From Pseudoalteromonas sp. 3D05 (GTDB lineage: Bacteria > Pseudomonadota > Gammaproteobacteria > Enterobacterales > Alteromonadaceae), in contig NZ_PDUS01000013.1 of NCBI RefSeq assembly GCF_002723455.1, forward strand, positions 49,962-113,961: a DNA stretch of 64,000 nt, in the 5' to 3' direction. Shown here piece after piece: positions 35,880-45,143 of this stretch; position 1 is the stretch's first letter; the number at the start of each line of letters is the position of its first letter. The notes below the pieces were generated by a model that ran no database searches, was not told the DNA's origin, and saw only the letters and a program-made list of their open reading frames with translations. Made by a program: the position numbers and the translations under genes.

Positions 35880-37517
35880 TTAATCCAATTTGAAACGATT
35901 TACGACATCATTCAGCTCTTGGCTGCTGTGCTTTAAATTATCACTGGCATCAGATAGTTGAGCCGTGTTTTGTAATGACTGTTCTGTTGATTGCGATAGC
36001 TCGTTAATTCGCAGATTTACTTCATCCGCAGCACTTGACTGTTGTTCAGTTGCCCGCGCTATTTGGCTGTTCATGTCTGTAATTACAGTTACAAGACGCT
36101 CAATCTCAGAGAGAGACATATTTGCAGTACCTACCTGTTCTACAGTGCGACTGGATAGTTGCTGGCTTGCGTTTACAGCGTCAACGGCCGCTTGTGCGCC
36201 TTTTTGCAGTTTTGCAATCATCGTTTGAATTTCATCAGTACTTTTTCCTGTTCGGCTGGCCAACGTTCGAACTTCATCTGCAACAACAGCAAACCCTCGA
36301 CCTTGTTCGCCAGCTCTAGCTGCCTCTATTGCTGCGTTCAATGCCAGTAGATTTGTTTGTTCAGCAATGCCACGAATAACATCAAGCACCGATCCTATGT
36401 TGTTACTCTCTTGTGCCAAATCAGCTGTTACTTGGCTTACTGTTTCAATATGATGTGACAGCGTTTCAATCGCTTTAATTGTTTGTGCCACCACATTTTT
36501 ACTATCAGATGCGTTAGTTGCCGCCTCGGCTGCGGCATGCTCTGCGGCTTCAGCATGGCGACTCACATCATGTATTTGGTTAGTCATTTGCGCCATAGCG
36601 GTTGCAACTTGGGTTGAGCTATCATTTTGTAATTCGATGAATGATAAATTTGTTTTGCTTGCCTCATCAATATTATGCGCATATTGATTTACGTTATTTG
36701 CACTTAAGGCTACATGTTTGAGTGATTCACGCATTTTATTTGTATATAAATTAAAGTGGCGAGAAAGGCGTGAAACTTCATCATTACCCTGCTCATTAAG
36801 TGCTTGAGTTAAATCGCCTTCACCCTGAGAGATATCTTTCATCATGTTGGCGGCAAGTTTTGTGGGTAATAAAATGCTGCGAGCAATTAAGTAACTAAGC
36901 CCAATTAGCAGTAAAATAATAACAGTTGCATTTATAATCACTAAATTGCGAAGGTGTGCAAAAGCTTTATCTATTGTGTCAATGTAAACACCAGAACCTA
37001 CAATCAGTTCCCAGGGGGGAAAGCCTTTAACGTAGGCAATTTTATCAATGGGTTTATCGGCTCCAGGTTTTGGCCATTTGTAGGGAATGATCCCCTCACC
37101 TTGTTTTTTTACTAAGTTAACCATGTCAACAAATAGCAATACGCCATCAGGATCCTTAGTATTACTTAATGACTTGCCAATGAGCTCTGGTTTAAAAGGA
37201 TGCATTACCATTGTTGGTGTGTAGTCATTAACCCAAAAATAATTATCCCCATCATAGCGCAGTGCTTTTAATGCGTTCAGCGCTGCTTGTTTGGCTTGTT
37301 GCTCATTCATTTTCCCGCTTTGTTGTAGTGCGTAAAAGTGGCTAAAAATACTGTGTGCGGATTCAACCAAGTTTTTTGTTTTAGTGTGTTGCTCAGTTTT
37401 CAACGAATCGTATTGCTGAGTCAATGTAGTAACACTTAACAACATTAAACCAATGACAACAACGCATACTAATAGCGCTAATCGCTGAAAAATTGTAAAT
37501 CGACGCAGGTAAGACAT
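35880..37517 (-). CDS. Methyl-accepting chemotaxis protein with single Cache domain
   Basis: A 545-residue chemoreceptor. ATG 37517 gives an N-terminal basic stretch and a membrane helix, with a GAGAA site; the longer frame is less likely. The periplasmic part (about 30-190) is a single Cache (sCache_2) domain with [17 protein letters not shown] and [20 protein letters not shown] second helix and HAMP follow. The signalling hairpin carries the invariant [20 protein letters not shown] region. Such sensors often bind small carboxylates; the ligand here is unknown. There is no C-terminal CheR-docking pentapeptide (ends VVNRFKLD). Confidence 0.92.
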   Translation of the reverse strand: MSYLRRFTIFQRLALLVCVVVIGLMLLSVTTLTQQYDSLKTEQHTKTKNLVESAHSIFSHFYALQQSGKMNEQQAKQAALNALKALRYDGDNYFWVNDYTPTMVMHPFKPELIGKSLSNTKDPDGVLLFVDMVNLVKKQGEGIIPYKWPKPGADKPIDKIAYVKGFPPWELIVGSGVYIDTIDKAFAHLRNLVIINATVIILLLIGLSYLIARSILLPTKLAANMMKDISQGEGDLTQALNEQGNDEVSRLSRHFNLYTNKMRESLKHVALSANNVNQYAHNIDEASKTNLSFIELQNDSSTQVATAMAQMTNQIHDVSRHAEAAEHAAAEAATNASDSKNVVAQTIKAIETLSHHIETVSQVTADLAQESNNIGSVLDVIRGIAEQTNLLALNAAIEAARAGEQGRGFAVVADEVRTLASRTGKSTDEIQTMIAKLQKGAQAAVDAVNASQQLSSRTVEQVGTANMSLSEIERLVTVITDMNSQIARATEQQSSAADEVNLRINELSQSTEQSLQNTAQLSDASDNLKHSSQELNDVVNRFKLD

Positions 37518-37708
37518 AGCTGTTCTCAATAAGTTAATGTGTTTGCTCGTTATTGTGTGTTGTTGCACCAGCTCTAATTTAAGAGTCTTTAAGGTATTGC
37601 TTGAGTGTTTACTAGTTTCTCAGTATTTACTAAGATTTTATTAAGTTGAAACTTACCTAATCGGAGTAAGCACTCTTAATTAAGTGTAGTAAAAACAGGT
37701 AATATATC

Positions 37709-37727
37709 TAGGGTCTGTTGGCCTTTG
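37709..37727. repeat. Single-end remnant of the MITE-like element
   Basis: TAGGGTCTGTTGGCCTTTG differs from the right terminal repeat of the 27.9-kb element at only two bases. No second end is found nearby, so this is a decayed or partial copy. Confidence 0.5.
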
Positions 37728-37772
37728 CTGTAGGTTTATCGTTTTAAAACTCACAGAAAGTGGAAGATAAGC

Positions 37773-37806
37773 AAAAAAAAAAGGCTGATTTTTGCAATCA
37801 GCCTTT
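37773..37806 (-). terminator. Rho-independent terminator of the DPP4-like gene
   Basis: AAAGGCTGAT pairs with ATCAGCCTTT, with a long T run on the minus strand after the hairpin. It starts 29 bp beyond the peptidase stop codon. Confidence 0.85.
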
Positions 37807-37834
37807 AGTGAAATTTTAATGCTTTTTAAACAAC

Positions 37835-40060
37835 TTATTTCACGTCAAAGTGACGGTTAAAGAAGTTAGTAATAGTTTGATGTAAATGTGTTTGCACTTG
37901 TTTACCGCGTAAGCTGTGTTTTGAGCCTGGGTAAGTCATCATTTCAAACTGCTTTTCATTATCTTGCAGTTGTTTAAATAACTTGGTTGCGTGGGTAAAC
38001 AATACGTTGTCATCAGCCATACCGTGATAAATCATCAGTGGGCCTTTTAGACCGTCAGCGTACGGGAACACCGCGCTATTTTTATAACCCTCAGCATTTG
38101 TTGCTGGGTGAGATAAATAACGCTCGGTATAATGCGTATCGTATAAAGCCCAATCAGTTACTGGCGCGCCAGAAACACCCGCTTGAAAGTAATCGCCAGC
38201 TTTAAACATGGTCATTAATGCCATGTAACCACCATAACTGTGACCATAGATACCAATACGTTGAGGATCTACATAATCAAGCGTTCGTAAGAACTCGACG
38301 CCTTTTATCTGATCGGCAACTTCTACTTCACCTAAGTTTTTGTAGATGGCATCTTCAAACTTTTTACCACGGTTGTAAGAACCACGATTGTCGAGTTGAA
38401 ATACCACGTAACCCTGTTGTGCCATATATTGGAAATATAAGTTTTTACTACGCCAGCTGTTAGTAACACGTTGTGCGTGCGGGCCACCATATACGTTAAC
38501 AAGTACAGGGTGTTTTTTACTATTATTCACTGTTGCAGGTTTAAATAAACGGTAGTGCATAACTTGACCGTCTTCTGCTGTTAAGGTGCCGTACTCAGGC
38601 TCAGCTAACTCGTCAAGGAAAGGGGTTAGTGGGTGGTTATTATCAAGCTTATTTTGTTCAAGCCATGTAATAAATTCACCATTTACTTTGCGAAGTGCAG
38701 CCGAGTTAGGTTGATTAACTGACGAGCTATTATCAATAAAGGTTTTACTGTCTTTAGCCATAACCACTTTATGATAAGCACCTTGCTCGGTGATACGTTC
38801 AATATCACCTTTTTTAAATAATGGTACGCTGTATAAATGGCTTTCAAGTGGTGTATCTTTGCGGCCAGCAAAATACACAATGCCTTTGTTCTCATCAATG
38901 CCTTTTAAGCTATCAACAACCCAGTCTCCGCGAGTTATTTGACGAACAAGTTTGCCATTAGTACGGTATAGGTAAAGGTGTTTAAAACCATCACGTTCAG
39001 ACGCCCATACGAAATGCTTTTTGTCTTTTAAGAACTGTAAGTCAAAATGTAAGTTGATCCACGTGTCGCTGGTTTCAGTTAGGGCAACTTTTTGTTTTCT
39101 AGTGTTGGCATTGTAAAAGCGCAGCTCTAATTTATGTTGTGAGCGGTTTTGCCATTGGTAAGATAACGTCGTGTCGTCTTCTAACCATTTGGCACGCGCA
39201 ATATAAATGTCTTCGTTTTTACCTAAATCAATCCAATCAGTTTGCTGGTTATTAATTTTTACCACACCCAGTTGAATTTTTACGTTATTGGTGCCAGTAA
39301 ACGGGTAGCGTTGATTAAATAGCTTAACTTCGTCAGCGTAAATTTCGTTACGAATAGCTTCTTTTACTGGGCTTTCGTCAATACGCGTGAAGGCAATTTT
39401 TGACTCATCACCTGCCCACCAGTAGCCAGTCATACGGCCCATTTCTTCTTGGGCGACAAATTCAGCCATGCCGTTTTTAATGACGCCGCCGCCATCTTTG
39501 CTAAGTTGAATCTCTTTACCCGATTTAAGGTTTAGCGCAAATAAATTCTGCTCACGTATAAAAGATACAAAATTCCCTTTTGGCGAGAAACGAGCATCGG
39601 TTTCAAATGCATCGGTATCTGTTAATTTACGGCTTTTTGCGGAGGCTAAATCGTAGTAATAAAGGTCGCCATTTAGCGGAAAAAGAAGGGCTTTACCATC
39701 CTTTGACCATTTATATTCCAAAATACCTTTACCAAAAATGCGCTGGCGCTCACGGCGTGCCTTTTCTTCGTCTGATAGGTTTTCAGGGCCAGAAAAAAGT
39801 TGTGCCGAATCGACTAGTAAGCGATTTTTGTTGTCTTTTAGATTGTATTCCCATAAATCATAGCGGTTGTAATCGTCGGTTTTACCTTGTAGGTAAGTAA
39901 CACGGCTACCATCAGGCGAAAACTTCAGCTGCACAGGGGCTTTGCCCGCTAAACTAGGGTCGTCAAAAATACGCTCTAATGTGAGAGGTTTTGCTTGCAC
40001 GGTTAGTGTTGTAGCTACTAAGGGCAGAGCCCATGAGAGGTGTTTGATTTTTTTTAACAC
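37835..40060 (-). CDS. S9 family dipeptidyl peptidase IV-like serine peptidase
   Basis: A 741-residue exported peptidase that probably removes X-Pro dipeptides. It has a signal peptide (about 1-23, ending TVQA-KP), a DPPIV beta-propeller with the Glu-Glu-type segment EFVAQEEMGRMTGYWWAGD, and a C-terminal alpha/beta hydrolase. The triad is Ser618 in GHSYGGYM, Asp693 in HGMADDN and His715 in GSKHSL. The start codon is GTG with an AAGGT ribosome site six bases before it; no ATG fits. The gene is monocistronic and ends in a strong terminator. Confidence 0.92.
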   Translation of the reverse strand: MLKKIKHLSWALPLVATTLTVQAKPLTLERIFDDPSLAGKAPVQLKFSPDGSRVTYLQGKTDDYNRYDLWEYNLKDNKNRLLVDSAQLFSGPENLSDEEKARRERQRIFGKGILEYKWSKDGKALLFPLNGDLYYYDLASAKSRKLTDTDAFETDARFSPKGNFVSFIREQNLFALNLKSGKEIQLSKDGGGVIKNGMAEFVAQEEMGRMTGYWWAGDESKIAFTRIDESPVKEAIRNEIYADEVKLFNQRYPFTGTNNVKIQLGVVKINNQQTDWIDLGKNEDIYIARAKWLEDDTTLSYQWQNRSQHKLELRFYNANTRKQKVALTETSDTWINLHFDLQFLKDKKHFVWASERDGFKHLYLYRTNGKLVRQITRGDWVVDSLKGIDENKGIVYFAGRKDTPLESHLYSVPLFKKGDIERITEQGAYHKVVMAKDSKTFIDNSSSVNQPNSAALRKVNGEFITWLEQNKLDNNHPLTPFLDELAEPEYGTLTAEDGQVMHYRLFKPATVNNSKKHPVLVNVYGGPHAQRVTNSWRSKNLYFQYMAQQGYVVFQLDNRGSYNRGKKFEDAIYKNLGEVEVADQIKGVEFLRTLDYVDPQRIGIYGHSYGGYMALMTMFKAGDYFQAGVSGAPVTDWALYDTHYTERYLSHPATNAEGYKNSAVFPYADGLKGPLMIYHGMADDNVLFTHATKLFKQLQDNEKQFEMMTYPGSKHSLRGKQVQTHLHQTITNFFNRHFDVK

Positions 40061-40177
40061 GTAATTACCTTCGCTCGAATAAAAACTGCCATGATGTTAA
40101 AGCCAAGCGTGGGCAACTGCAACTAAATGCTATAAAGTAGTTTAGATGCTCCATTGAGATAAATAAAAGGAATAAAA

Positions 40178-40582
40178 ATGACAGTTGAATTTGCTTTAGC
40201 ACCAGAGCTGGCTCGTGATTGTATTGACGTGGCTGACTGGCCTCTTTGCAAAGTGTTATTAATGAATGATAGCCAGTACCCCTGGTTTATCTTAGTGCCT
40301 CGTAAAGCAGGCCTAAAAGAGAGCATTGATTTAAGTGAAACAGAGCAAATTGTTTTAATGCAAGAGTCGGCTAAGCTAAGTCGATTACTACAAGATGTTT
40401 TCTCCCCAGATAAGCTCAATGTCGCAGCGCTGGGTAACATGGTGCCACAGCTACATATTCATCATATTGCCCGCTATAAATCGGATGTTGCGTGGCCAGC
40501 ACCAGTGTGGGGTAAATATCCTGCTAAACCATATTCCGATGAACAAATAGCTAAGCTAAAAGCCGTTTTCAATCATTCTTAA
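40178..40582 (+). CDS. HIT-domain protein
   Basis: A 134-residue histidine-triad-like protein, probably a nucleotide hydrolase or transferase. The motif reads QLHIHHIAR, so the first His of the usual His-x-His-x-His is Gln, as in a known proteobacterial HIT subgroup that also has the following WPAPVWG segment. The central His remains. AAGGA precedes the ATG. It is 21 bp upstream of the phosphatase-like gene, and the two may be co-transcribed. Confidence 0.85.
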   Translation: MTVEFALAPELARDCIDVADWPLCKVLLMNDSQYPWFILVPRKAGLKESIDLSETEQIVLMQESAKLSRLLQDVFSPDKLNVAALGNMVPQLHIHHIARYKSDVAWPAPVWGKYPAKPYSDEQIAKLKAVFNHS

Positions 40583-40603
40583 CGACGTACCTTTGAGAGT
40601 AGT

Positions 40604-41161
40604 ATGAAGCTTATAAAGCAATGTTGCACAAGCTTACTGTTATTATCATTATCTAATGCCACTTTTGCTGTATCTAATGAGCAAGCAAGTGTTGGCTTGT
40701 CAGTGCAAGCTAATTTTCACGCAATTGATAATGTTGGAGTCGCTAATTTAATGCCTCATGCAGGGCATGTGTATTCAGCAGGCCAACCAAGTATTGATCA
40801 GTTTGAGGCATTAGCGCATGAAGGTATTAAGCATGTAATTAACCTGCGTGGACAAAGCGAACAAGACTGGGATGAAAAAGCACTGGTTAACAGCTTAAAT
40901 ATGGATTATGTCGCGCTACCTATTACTGGTGCCAAAGATATAAATGTGAAGAATGCACGTTTATTAACGCAGTTTCTGGCACAGAGAAAAGGTGAGGCTG
41001 TGTTAGTTCATTGTGCTAGTAGTAATCGAGTCGGTGCGTTGATGGCTATTGCAGCTTATGAACGCAGCCAAGATATAGAGGCTTCCATTGCTGAGGGAAA
41101 AAGTTGGGGCTTAAAAAGCCTGGAGCCATTAGTACGTAATGTTATAAGTAATCTAGACTGA
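40604..41161 (+). CDS. Exported phosphatase/rhodanese-like protein (DUF442-like)
   Basis: A 185-residue protein with a signal peptide (about 1-22, ending ATFA) and a small phosphatase-like domain. It begins with HVYSAGQPSIDQFEALAHEGIKHVINLR, as in the beta-lactamase-hydrolase-like (DUF442) group. The active loop is VHCASSNRVG with Cys137 and Arg142, a Cys-x4-Arg loop as in rhodanese or DUF442 proteins rather than the Cys-x5-Arg of true tyrosine phosphatases. Periplasmic location is predicted. Whether it acts on phosphate or sulfur substrates is open. Confidence 0.72.
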   Translation: MKLIKQCCTSLLLLSLSNATFAVSNEQASVGLSVQANFHAIDNVGVANLMPHAGHVYSAGQPSIDQFEALAHEGIKHVINLRGQSEQDWDEKALVNSLNMDYVALPITGAKDINVKNARLLTQFLAQRKGEAVLVHCASSNRVGALMAIAAYERSQDIEASIAEGKSWGLKSLEPLVRNVISNLD

Positions 41162-41165
41162 GTAT

Positions 41166-41194
41166 GTGTGTTACAGCCAGAGGCCGTAACACAC
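41166..41194. terminator. Hairpin between convergent genes
   Basis: GTGTGTTAC pairs with GTAACACAC around a GCC/GGC inner stem. It lies between the phosphatase-like gene and the M49-like gene. T runs are weak on both sides. Confidence 0.45.
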
Positions 41195-41205
41195 TAGGTT
41201 TAATG

Positions 41206-42897
41206 CTAAAGCCCTAGTACATCTTTACCTTGTTTAAAGGTTACATCAACAGGAATATTTGCTTGGCTTAGTTTTTCTAAGTCTTTAGCAAGCTCGGCTT
41301 TAATATCACCATGTGTGGCAATAAGTTGATCTACTTTTTGATAATCACCATCCCCTTGTAACGTCAAAATAAGGTTCGATAATTTAGCCATTGCCTGACC
41401 CATTTTTTCCATATTTACACGGTAAAGACCTTGCTCGTTTTTAGAGAACGCGCCTTCTTGTGCAAAAAAGTTAAAACGGATCATGTTTGCTTTGCCATGT
41501 GCACTTGAGGCACCAAAACGTACTGAACGGAAAATACCCGCCATAAACGTGGTGTAGTAATCTTCCAATGTGCCTTGCGTTATTTCGCCTTTCTTAAGTA
41601 ATTGTTCAACCATGTAAAGACCAAGGATATCTGCTTTTCCTTCTTCAAGCGCGCTAGCGTGTTCTTGTAAAGACTGGCGAACGGTTCCTTTACCTGTGAT
41701 TGTATTTTTAATACCTAAACCGTGAGCCACTTCGTGGAACATCGTATTAGCAAAAAACGCATCAAAAGTAATGTGTTTACGTTGCTCTGGAACAATTAGT
41801 TGCTCAGCGATAGGTACTAAAATTTTATTAAACTTAGCGCGCATGGCATTTTTAAGCTGTAGACGACGTGTACCCTTTTCAAGCTGAACTTGCTCATCAT
41901 TTGGTAGGTTGATAGCAATAGTTTTACTACCCGCATTTGAGTGACCTGCATAGTAAACAACATCGTATGCGTTTAGATCTGCATCTGATCCTGGTACTTC
42001 TTGTTTATACTTGATATCAACAGGCAAGCCTTTTTGTAACTCAGGTAAGAAAGCTGCAAACTTGGCTAAACGTTCACTCCATGCTAAGTCTTTTACTAAT
42101 ACGTATGATTCGAATGCCGCACGTGAACCAAATAATTGATCTTCATATGTTTCTATAGGCCCAATAACCACATCAATAGGGTTATTTTTCATGTCCATCC
42201 AAGCAAAGTCAGATGCTTGATATTCATCACTGAGTAGCGCCTCGGCACGAAGGTTTAAGTAGTTTGCGAATTCTTTATCATCAGCAAGTTTACTTGCTTC
42301 TCGCAGCAGGGCTGCTGCTTTTTCTAGTGCTTGTGCATACTCAATGGAGTAATCAACTGTATAAAGCTGACCTGCTTCATCACGCTTTACAATTGAATAC
42401 AGACCGTTTTTATCTTCAACGTCTGCATTATTAAGTTCTTCTTTTGTTATATCTGCAGGATAAAATTGTGCGCCTGGTGCTTTATCTTCATAACCTGATA
42501 GAAATACTTGATCACCATTTAAGCGGTCCCAAGGGCCGTAGTTTATAGCGGCAAACTTTTGCACTTCAGGGTCGTTTATTTTTGCTAAAAAGCTGGCTTT
42601 GTCTTCACCAAATGCTTGACGCCAAAATAGGTCATCCATGATTTTTGATGCATCGATTAATGTTGCGATCATGGCTTTTTGATTGTCACTTAAATGCGAA
42701 AGATCTGTGGTTAAGCTAAAGTCAGTATAAATAGCTAAGCGATCTTTATCGGCATTAATAAGCTGCTGTGAGATCGGTTTTTGAGTTTCATTTTTAGCTG
42801 ATGTGTCTGAAATTTGGGTTGTAGCTTGCTCTGAGCATGCACTAAGAAAAGCGGCACCGCATAAAACGAGTGCTTTGCTAATTTGGTTAAGAGTCAT
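41206..42897 (-). CDS. M49-like zinc metallopeptidase lipoprotein
   Basis: A 563-residue lipoprotein: the signal peptide ends in LSAC (Cys21). The sequence resembles dipeptidyl peptidase III-type (M49) proteins, with two conserved blocks. The zinc site is HEVAHG (388-393), and EEGKADILG (418-426) would hold the third ligand and catalytic Glu. Classical DPP III has HELLGH (HExxxH) and EECRAE; here the zinc motif is the ordinary HExxH spacing. It is therefore an M49-like side family, probably facing the periplasm. The start has an AGG site. Substrates are unknown. Confidence 0.75.
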   Translation of the reverse strand: MTLNQISKALVLCGAAFLSACSEQATTQISDTSAKNETQKPISQQLINADKDRLAIYTDFSLTTDLSHLSDNQKAMIATLIDASKIMDDLFWRQAFGEDKASFLAKINDPEVQKFAAINYGPWDRLNGDQVFLSGYEDKAPGAQFYPADITKEELNNADVEDKNGLYSIVKRDEAGQLYTVDYSIEYAQALEKAAALLREASKLADDKEFANYLNLRAEALLSDEYQASDFAWMDMKNNPIDVVIGPIETYEDQLFGSRAAFESYVLVKDLAWSERLAKFAAFLPELQKGLPVDIKYKQEVPGSDADLNAYDVVYYAGHSNAGSKTIAINLPNDEQVQLEKGTRRLQLKNAMRAKFNKILVPIAEQLIVPEQRKHITFDAFFANTMFHEVAHGLGIKNTITGKGTVRQSLQEHASALEEGKADILGLYMVEQLLKKGEITQGTLEDYYTTFMAGIFRSVRFGASSAHGKANMIRFNFFAQEGAFSKNEQGLYRVNMEKMGQAMAKLSNLILTLQGDGDYQKVDQLIATHGDIKAELAKDLEKLSQANIPVDVTFKQGKDVLGL

Positions 42898-43172
42898 TTT
42901 ATTGCCTGTTATAAGAGAAGTTGATAGCCAGTTACTTTGGGTTACTAGCCTTGCTTGAATAATGCATTAAAGCAAACCTTAAGCGCAAATAGCAAGTTTA
43001 CTGCAATTTTATAGATAGACAGGAGAAAGTGGGCTTACTTATAAAATAAAGCGAGATAATTTTAGTAATTTCCTTAACTTTAGCGAGAACTTAGACAATA
43101 CTGTGGGTATAACAAATAAAAGTTCCATAGCATGGCTTTTTCAGCAGGCTAATAACAAAGGATGACACATTT

Positions 43173-44012
43173 ATGTCAACAGAAAACGCACTATTAACCA
43201 TTTTGGTTGACCGAATTAATAACGACACTCTCGTGTTACCTACATTGCCAGAAATTGCGATTCGCGTTCGCCAAGCAGCAGATGACCCAGATGTAAATTT
43301 AACACAGATGGCTGATGTTATATCTCATGACCCTGCACTTGCTGCGCGCATGATCAAAGTGGCAAACAGTGCATTTATGGGGCGCTCAGTTAAAGTATCC
43401 AATTTAAACCAAGCTGTAACTCGTATCGGCTTAAGGCAAATTAAAAATATTGCAACCGCCATGGCGATGGAGCAACTCTTTGTGTCTCATAACGAGTTAA
43501 TCAAAGGCTATATGGATAAAGCGTGGCAAAAAACGCTTAAGGTGGCGTGCCACTCTATCACTCTTATGGAGTTCTTTTTAAAAGAAAACAAGCAAACCTC
43601 ACTAAATCGAGACACAATTACTCTAGCAGCGCTTGTTTATAATATTGGTGTATTACCTATTTTAACAGAGGCCGAACGTCATCCAGAAGTGTTTGCAAAC
43701 CCAAGCTTTTTAGCTCATGCGATTCAAAAACTGAGTGGAAAAGTAGGGGGCGCTATTATGCGTGCTTGGGAGTTTACTGATGAATTTGTTGAAGTAGCTG
43801 AGAGTTGGGCAAATCCAAATTATCGCCCAGAACATATTTGTTACGTTGATTTCATTCGTATCGGTGCGATTATGGAAGGAATTCTTCAAGTTTCTGATAA
43901 GTCAGCTGCTTTACAGATGTATATTGATAAAGGCACTATCTCTTCTTTAGAGGTGTTTACAACCGATGAATACAATGAAATGTTAGATGATGTGAAATCT
44001 GTTTTTAGCTAA
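43173..44012 (+). CDS. HDOD-domain protein
   Basis: A 279-residue protein made of a single HDOD domain: LPTLPEIAIRVRQAADDPDVNLTQMADVISHDPALAARMIKVANSA, then VSNLNQAVTRIGLRQIKNIATAMAMEQLF. HDOD proteins are non-catalytic relatives of HD phosphohydrolases that act in signalling by binding partners. No receiver or GGDEF domain is attached. An AAGGA site precedes the ATG. The gene stands alone, followed by a repeat and a terminator. Confidence 0.9.
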   Translation: MSTENALLTILVDRINNDTLVLPTLPEIAIRVRQAADDPDVNLTQMADVISHDPALAARMIKVANSAFMGRSVKVSNLNQAVTRIGLRQIKNIATAMAMEQLFVSHNELIKGYMDKAWQKTLKVACHSITLMEFFLKENKQTSLNRDTITLAALVYNIGVLPILTEAERHPEVFANPSFLAHAIQKLSGKVGGAIMRAWEFTDEFVEVAESWANPNYRPEHICYVDFIRIGAIMEGILQVSDKSAALQMYIDKGTISSLEVFTTDEYNEMLDDVKSVFS

Positions 44013-44026
44013 TAAAGTAATAGTAA

Positions 44027-44080
44027 TATACCCAAACCACCTCAAAATGCAGAATTCAGCGTTTCACTGGCTTGGGTATA
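44027..44080. repeat. Short copy of a structured intergenic repeat
   Basis: The 54-bp stretch is bounded by TATACCCAA and its complement TTGGGTATA. Its core (44031-44067) matches 52943-52978 with only a one-base deletion. It looks like an internally deleted derivative of the longer copy near 53 kb. Confidence 0.65.
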
Positions 44081-44104
44081 AGCGCCATTACGGCGCTTAT
44101 TATT
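44078..44104. terminator. Terminator between HDOD gene and rdgC
   Basis: ATAAGCGCC pairs with GGCGCTTAT around a 5-nt loop, followed by TATTTT. It can serve the HDOD gene and possibly the convergent rdgC. Confidence 0.7.
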
Positions 44105-44110
44105 TTAAAG

Positions 44111-45022
44111 TTAAGCTAGATCGTCAGCATCACCCAAACCGGATGTTAGCTCTTCTAACATTTGCTTTATTTCTTCAGAAGCTAAAATAAAATCAGCATC
44201 AAGCTTAATCAGCATATCTTCTTTAGGAATATCAGCATTCTCTTCTTTTAGTGTTTCCGAGTAACTTAAGCGTTTGATTGAACCATCATTTTGTAGCATA
44301 AACTTCAGGCGTTCTTGCCAATCAAGGGCGAGCTTAGTTACTCGCTTACCACTTTCAAGGTGAGATTTAACTTCATCACAAGCAAGATCATGGCCTTTAA
44401 GTTTTACTTGCGCGCCACTGTCGTCCGCTTCTTCAAGTTCTGCATCAGAACCAATGGCAAAACCTTCTGGCGTACTAAAGTTGGTTAACCAGTCGGTTAG
44501 AAATACGTCTAAATCATAGTTTGCAAATGCAGGTACCACAGGTAATGTGCCAAGTGATTTACGTAAAAGTGCTAATAGTTCTTCAGCTTTATTAAAGCTA
44601 CCACTGTTAACCACGACCCAACCATTTTCTTGGTCAATAAAAGCAAATTGTAAGCTCGATTTTTTAAACGCTTGAGGTAATAAAGTGTGAAGAATATTTT
44701 CTTTTAGCTCGTCTTTTTCTTTTTTCTTAACAGGGCGATTTTCTTCAGCTTCGATTTGCTCTATTTTTTCAGCAACCATTTCATTTACAACGGCAGCGGG
44801 TAAAACTTTTTCTTCGCGTTTTGCGCAAACTAAGATGCTTTTTTGAGAAAAATGAGAAAGAGATTCACCGTGTTTACCAAAGGCTTTGGTCCAGCCAAAC
44901 GTGCTTAAGTCTTGGCTGCCGCAAGGGCGAAATACATCTTGCTCTAGGGCGTTATCAAAGTCTTCTTGAGTGTATGAAACATCTTGTTTAAAGCGGTAAC
45001 AAATAAGGTTACTAAACCACAT
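44111..45022 (-). CDS. rdgC: Recombination-associated protein RdgC
   Basis: Ring-shaped DNA-binding protein that modulates RecA activity and replication-fork repair. The protein of 303 residues (same length as E. coli RdgC) starts at ATG 45022 with MWFSNLICYRF, matching the family N-terminus; a TTG 11 codons earlier is rejected. Characteristic segments are PCGSQDLSTFGW, ILVCAKREEKVLPAAVVNE, LRKSLGTLPVVP, and VTKLALDWQERLKF. The gene is monocistronic. Confidence 0.94.
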   Translation of the reverse strand: MWFSNLICYRFKQDVSYTQEDFDNALEQDVFRPCGSQDLSTFGWTKAFGKHGESLSHFSQKSILVCAKREEKVLPAAVVNEMVAEKIEQIEAEENRPVKKKEKDELKENILHTLLPQAFKKSSLQFAFIDQENGWVVVNSGSFNKAEELLALLRKSLGTLPVVPAFANYDLDVFLTDWLTNFSTPEGFAIGSDAELEEADDSGAQVKLKGHDLACDEVKSHLESGKRVTKLALDWQERLKFMLQNDGSIKRLSYSETLKEENADIPKEDMLIKLDADFILASEEIKQMLEELTSGLGDADDLA

Positions 45023-45143
45023 AGGGGATTTGATCCATTTGGTAAATTTGCTCAATCATAGCAATAAAAACCGGATGCTGAAATGGCTGATTTAGTTAAT
45101 GCTCAGCAATTAAGCCAAGCATTAACCTAAACTTAAAATGCCT

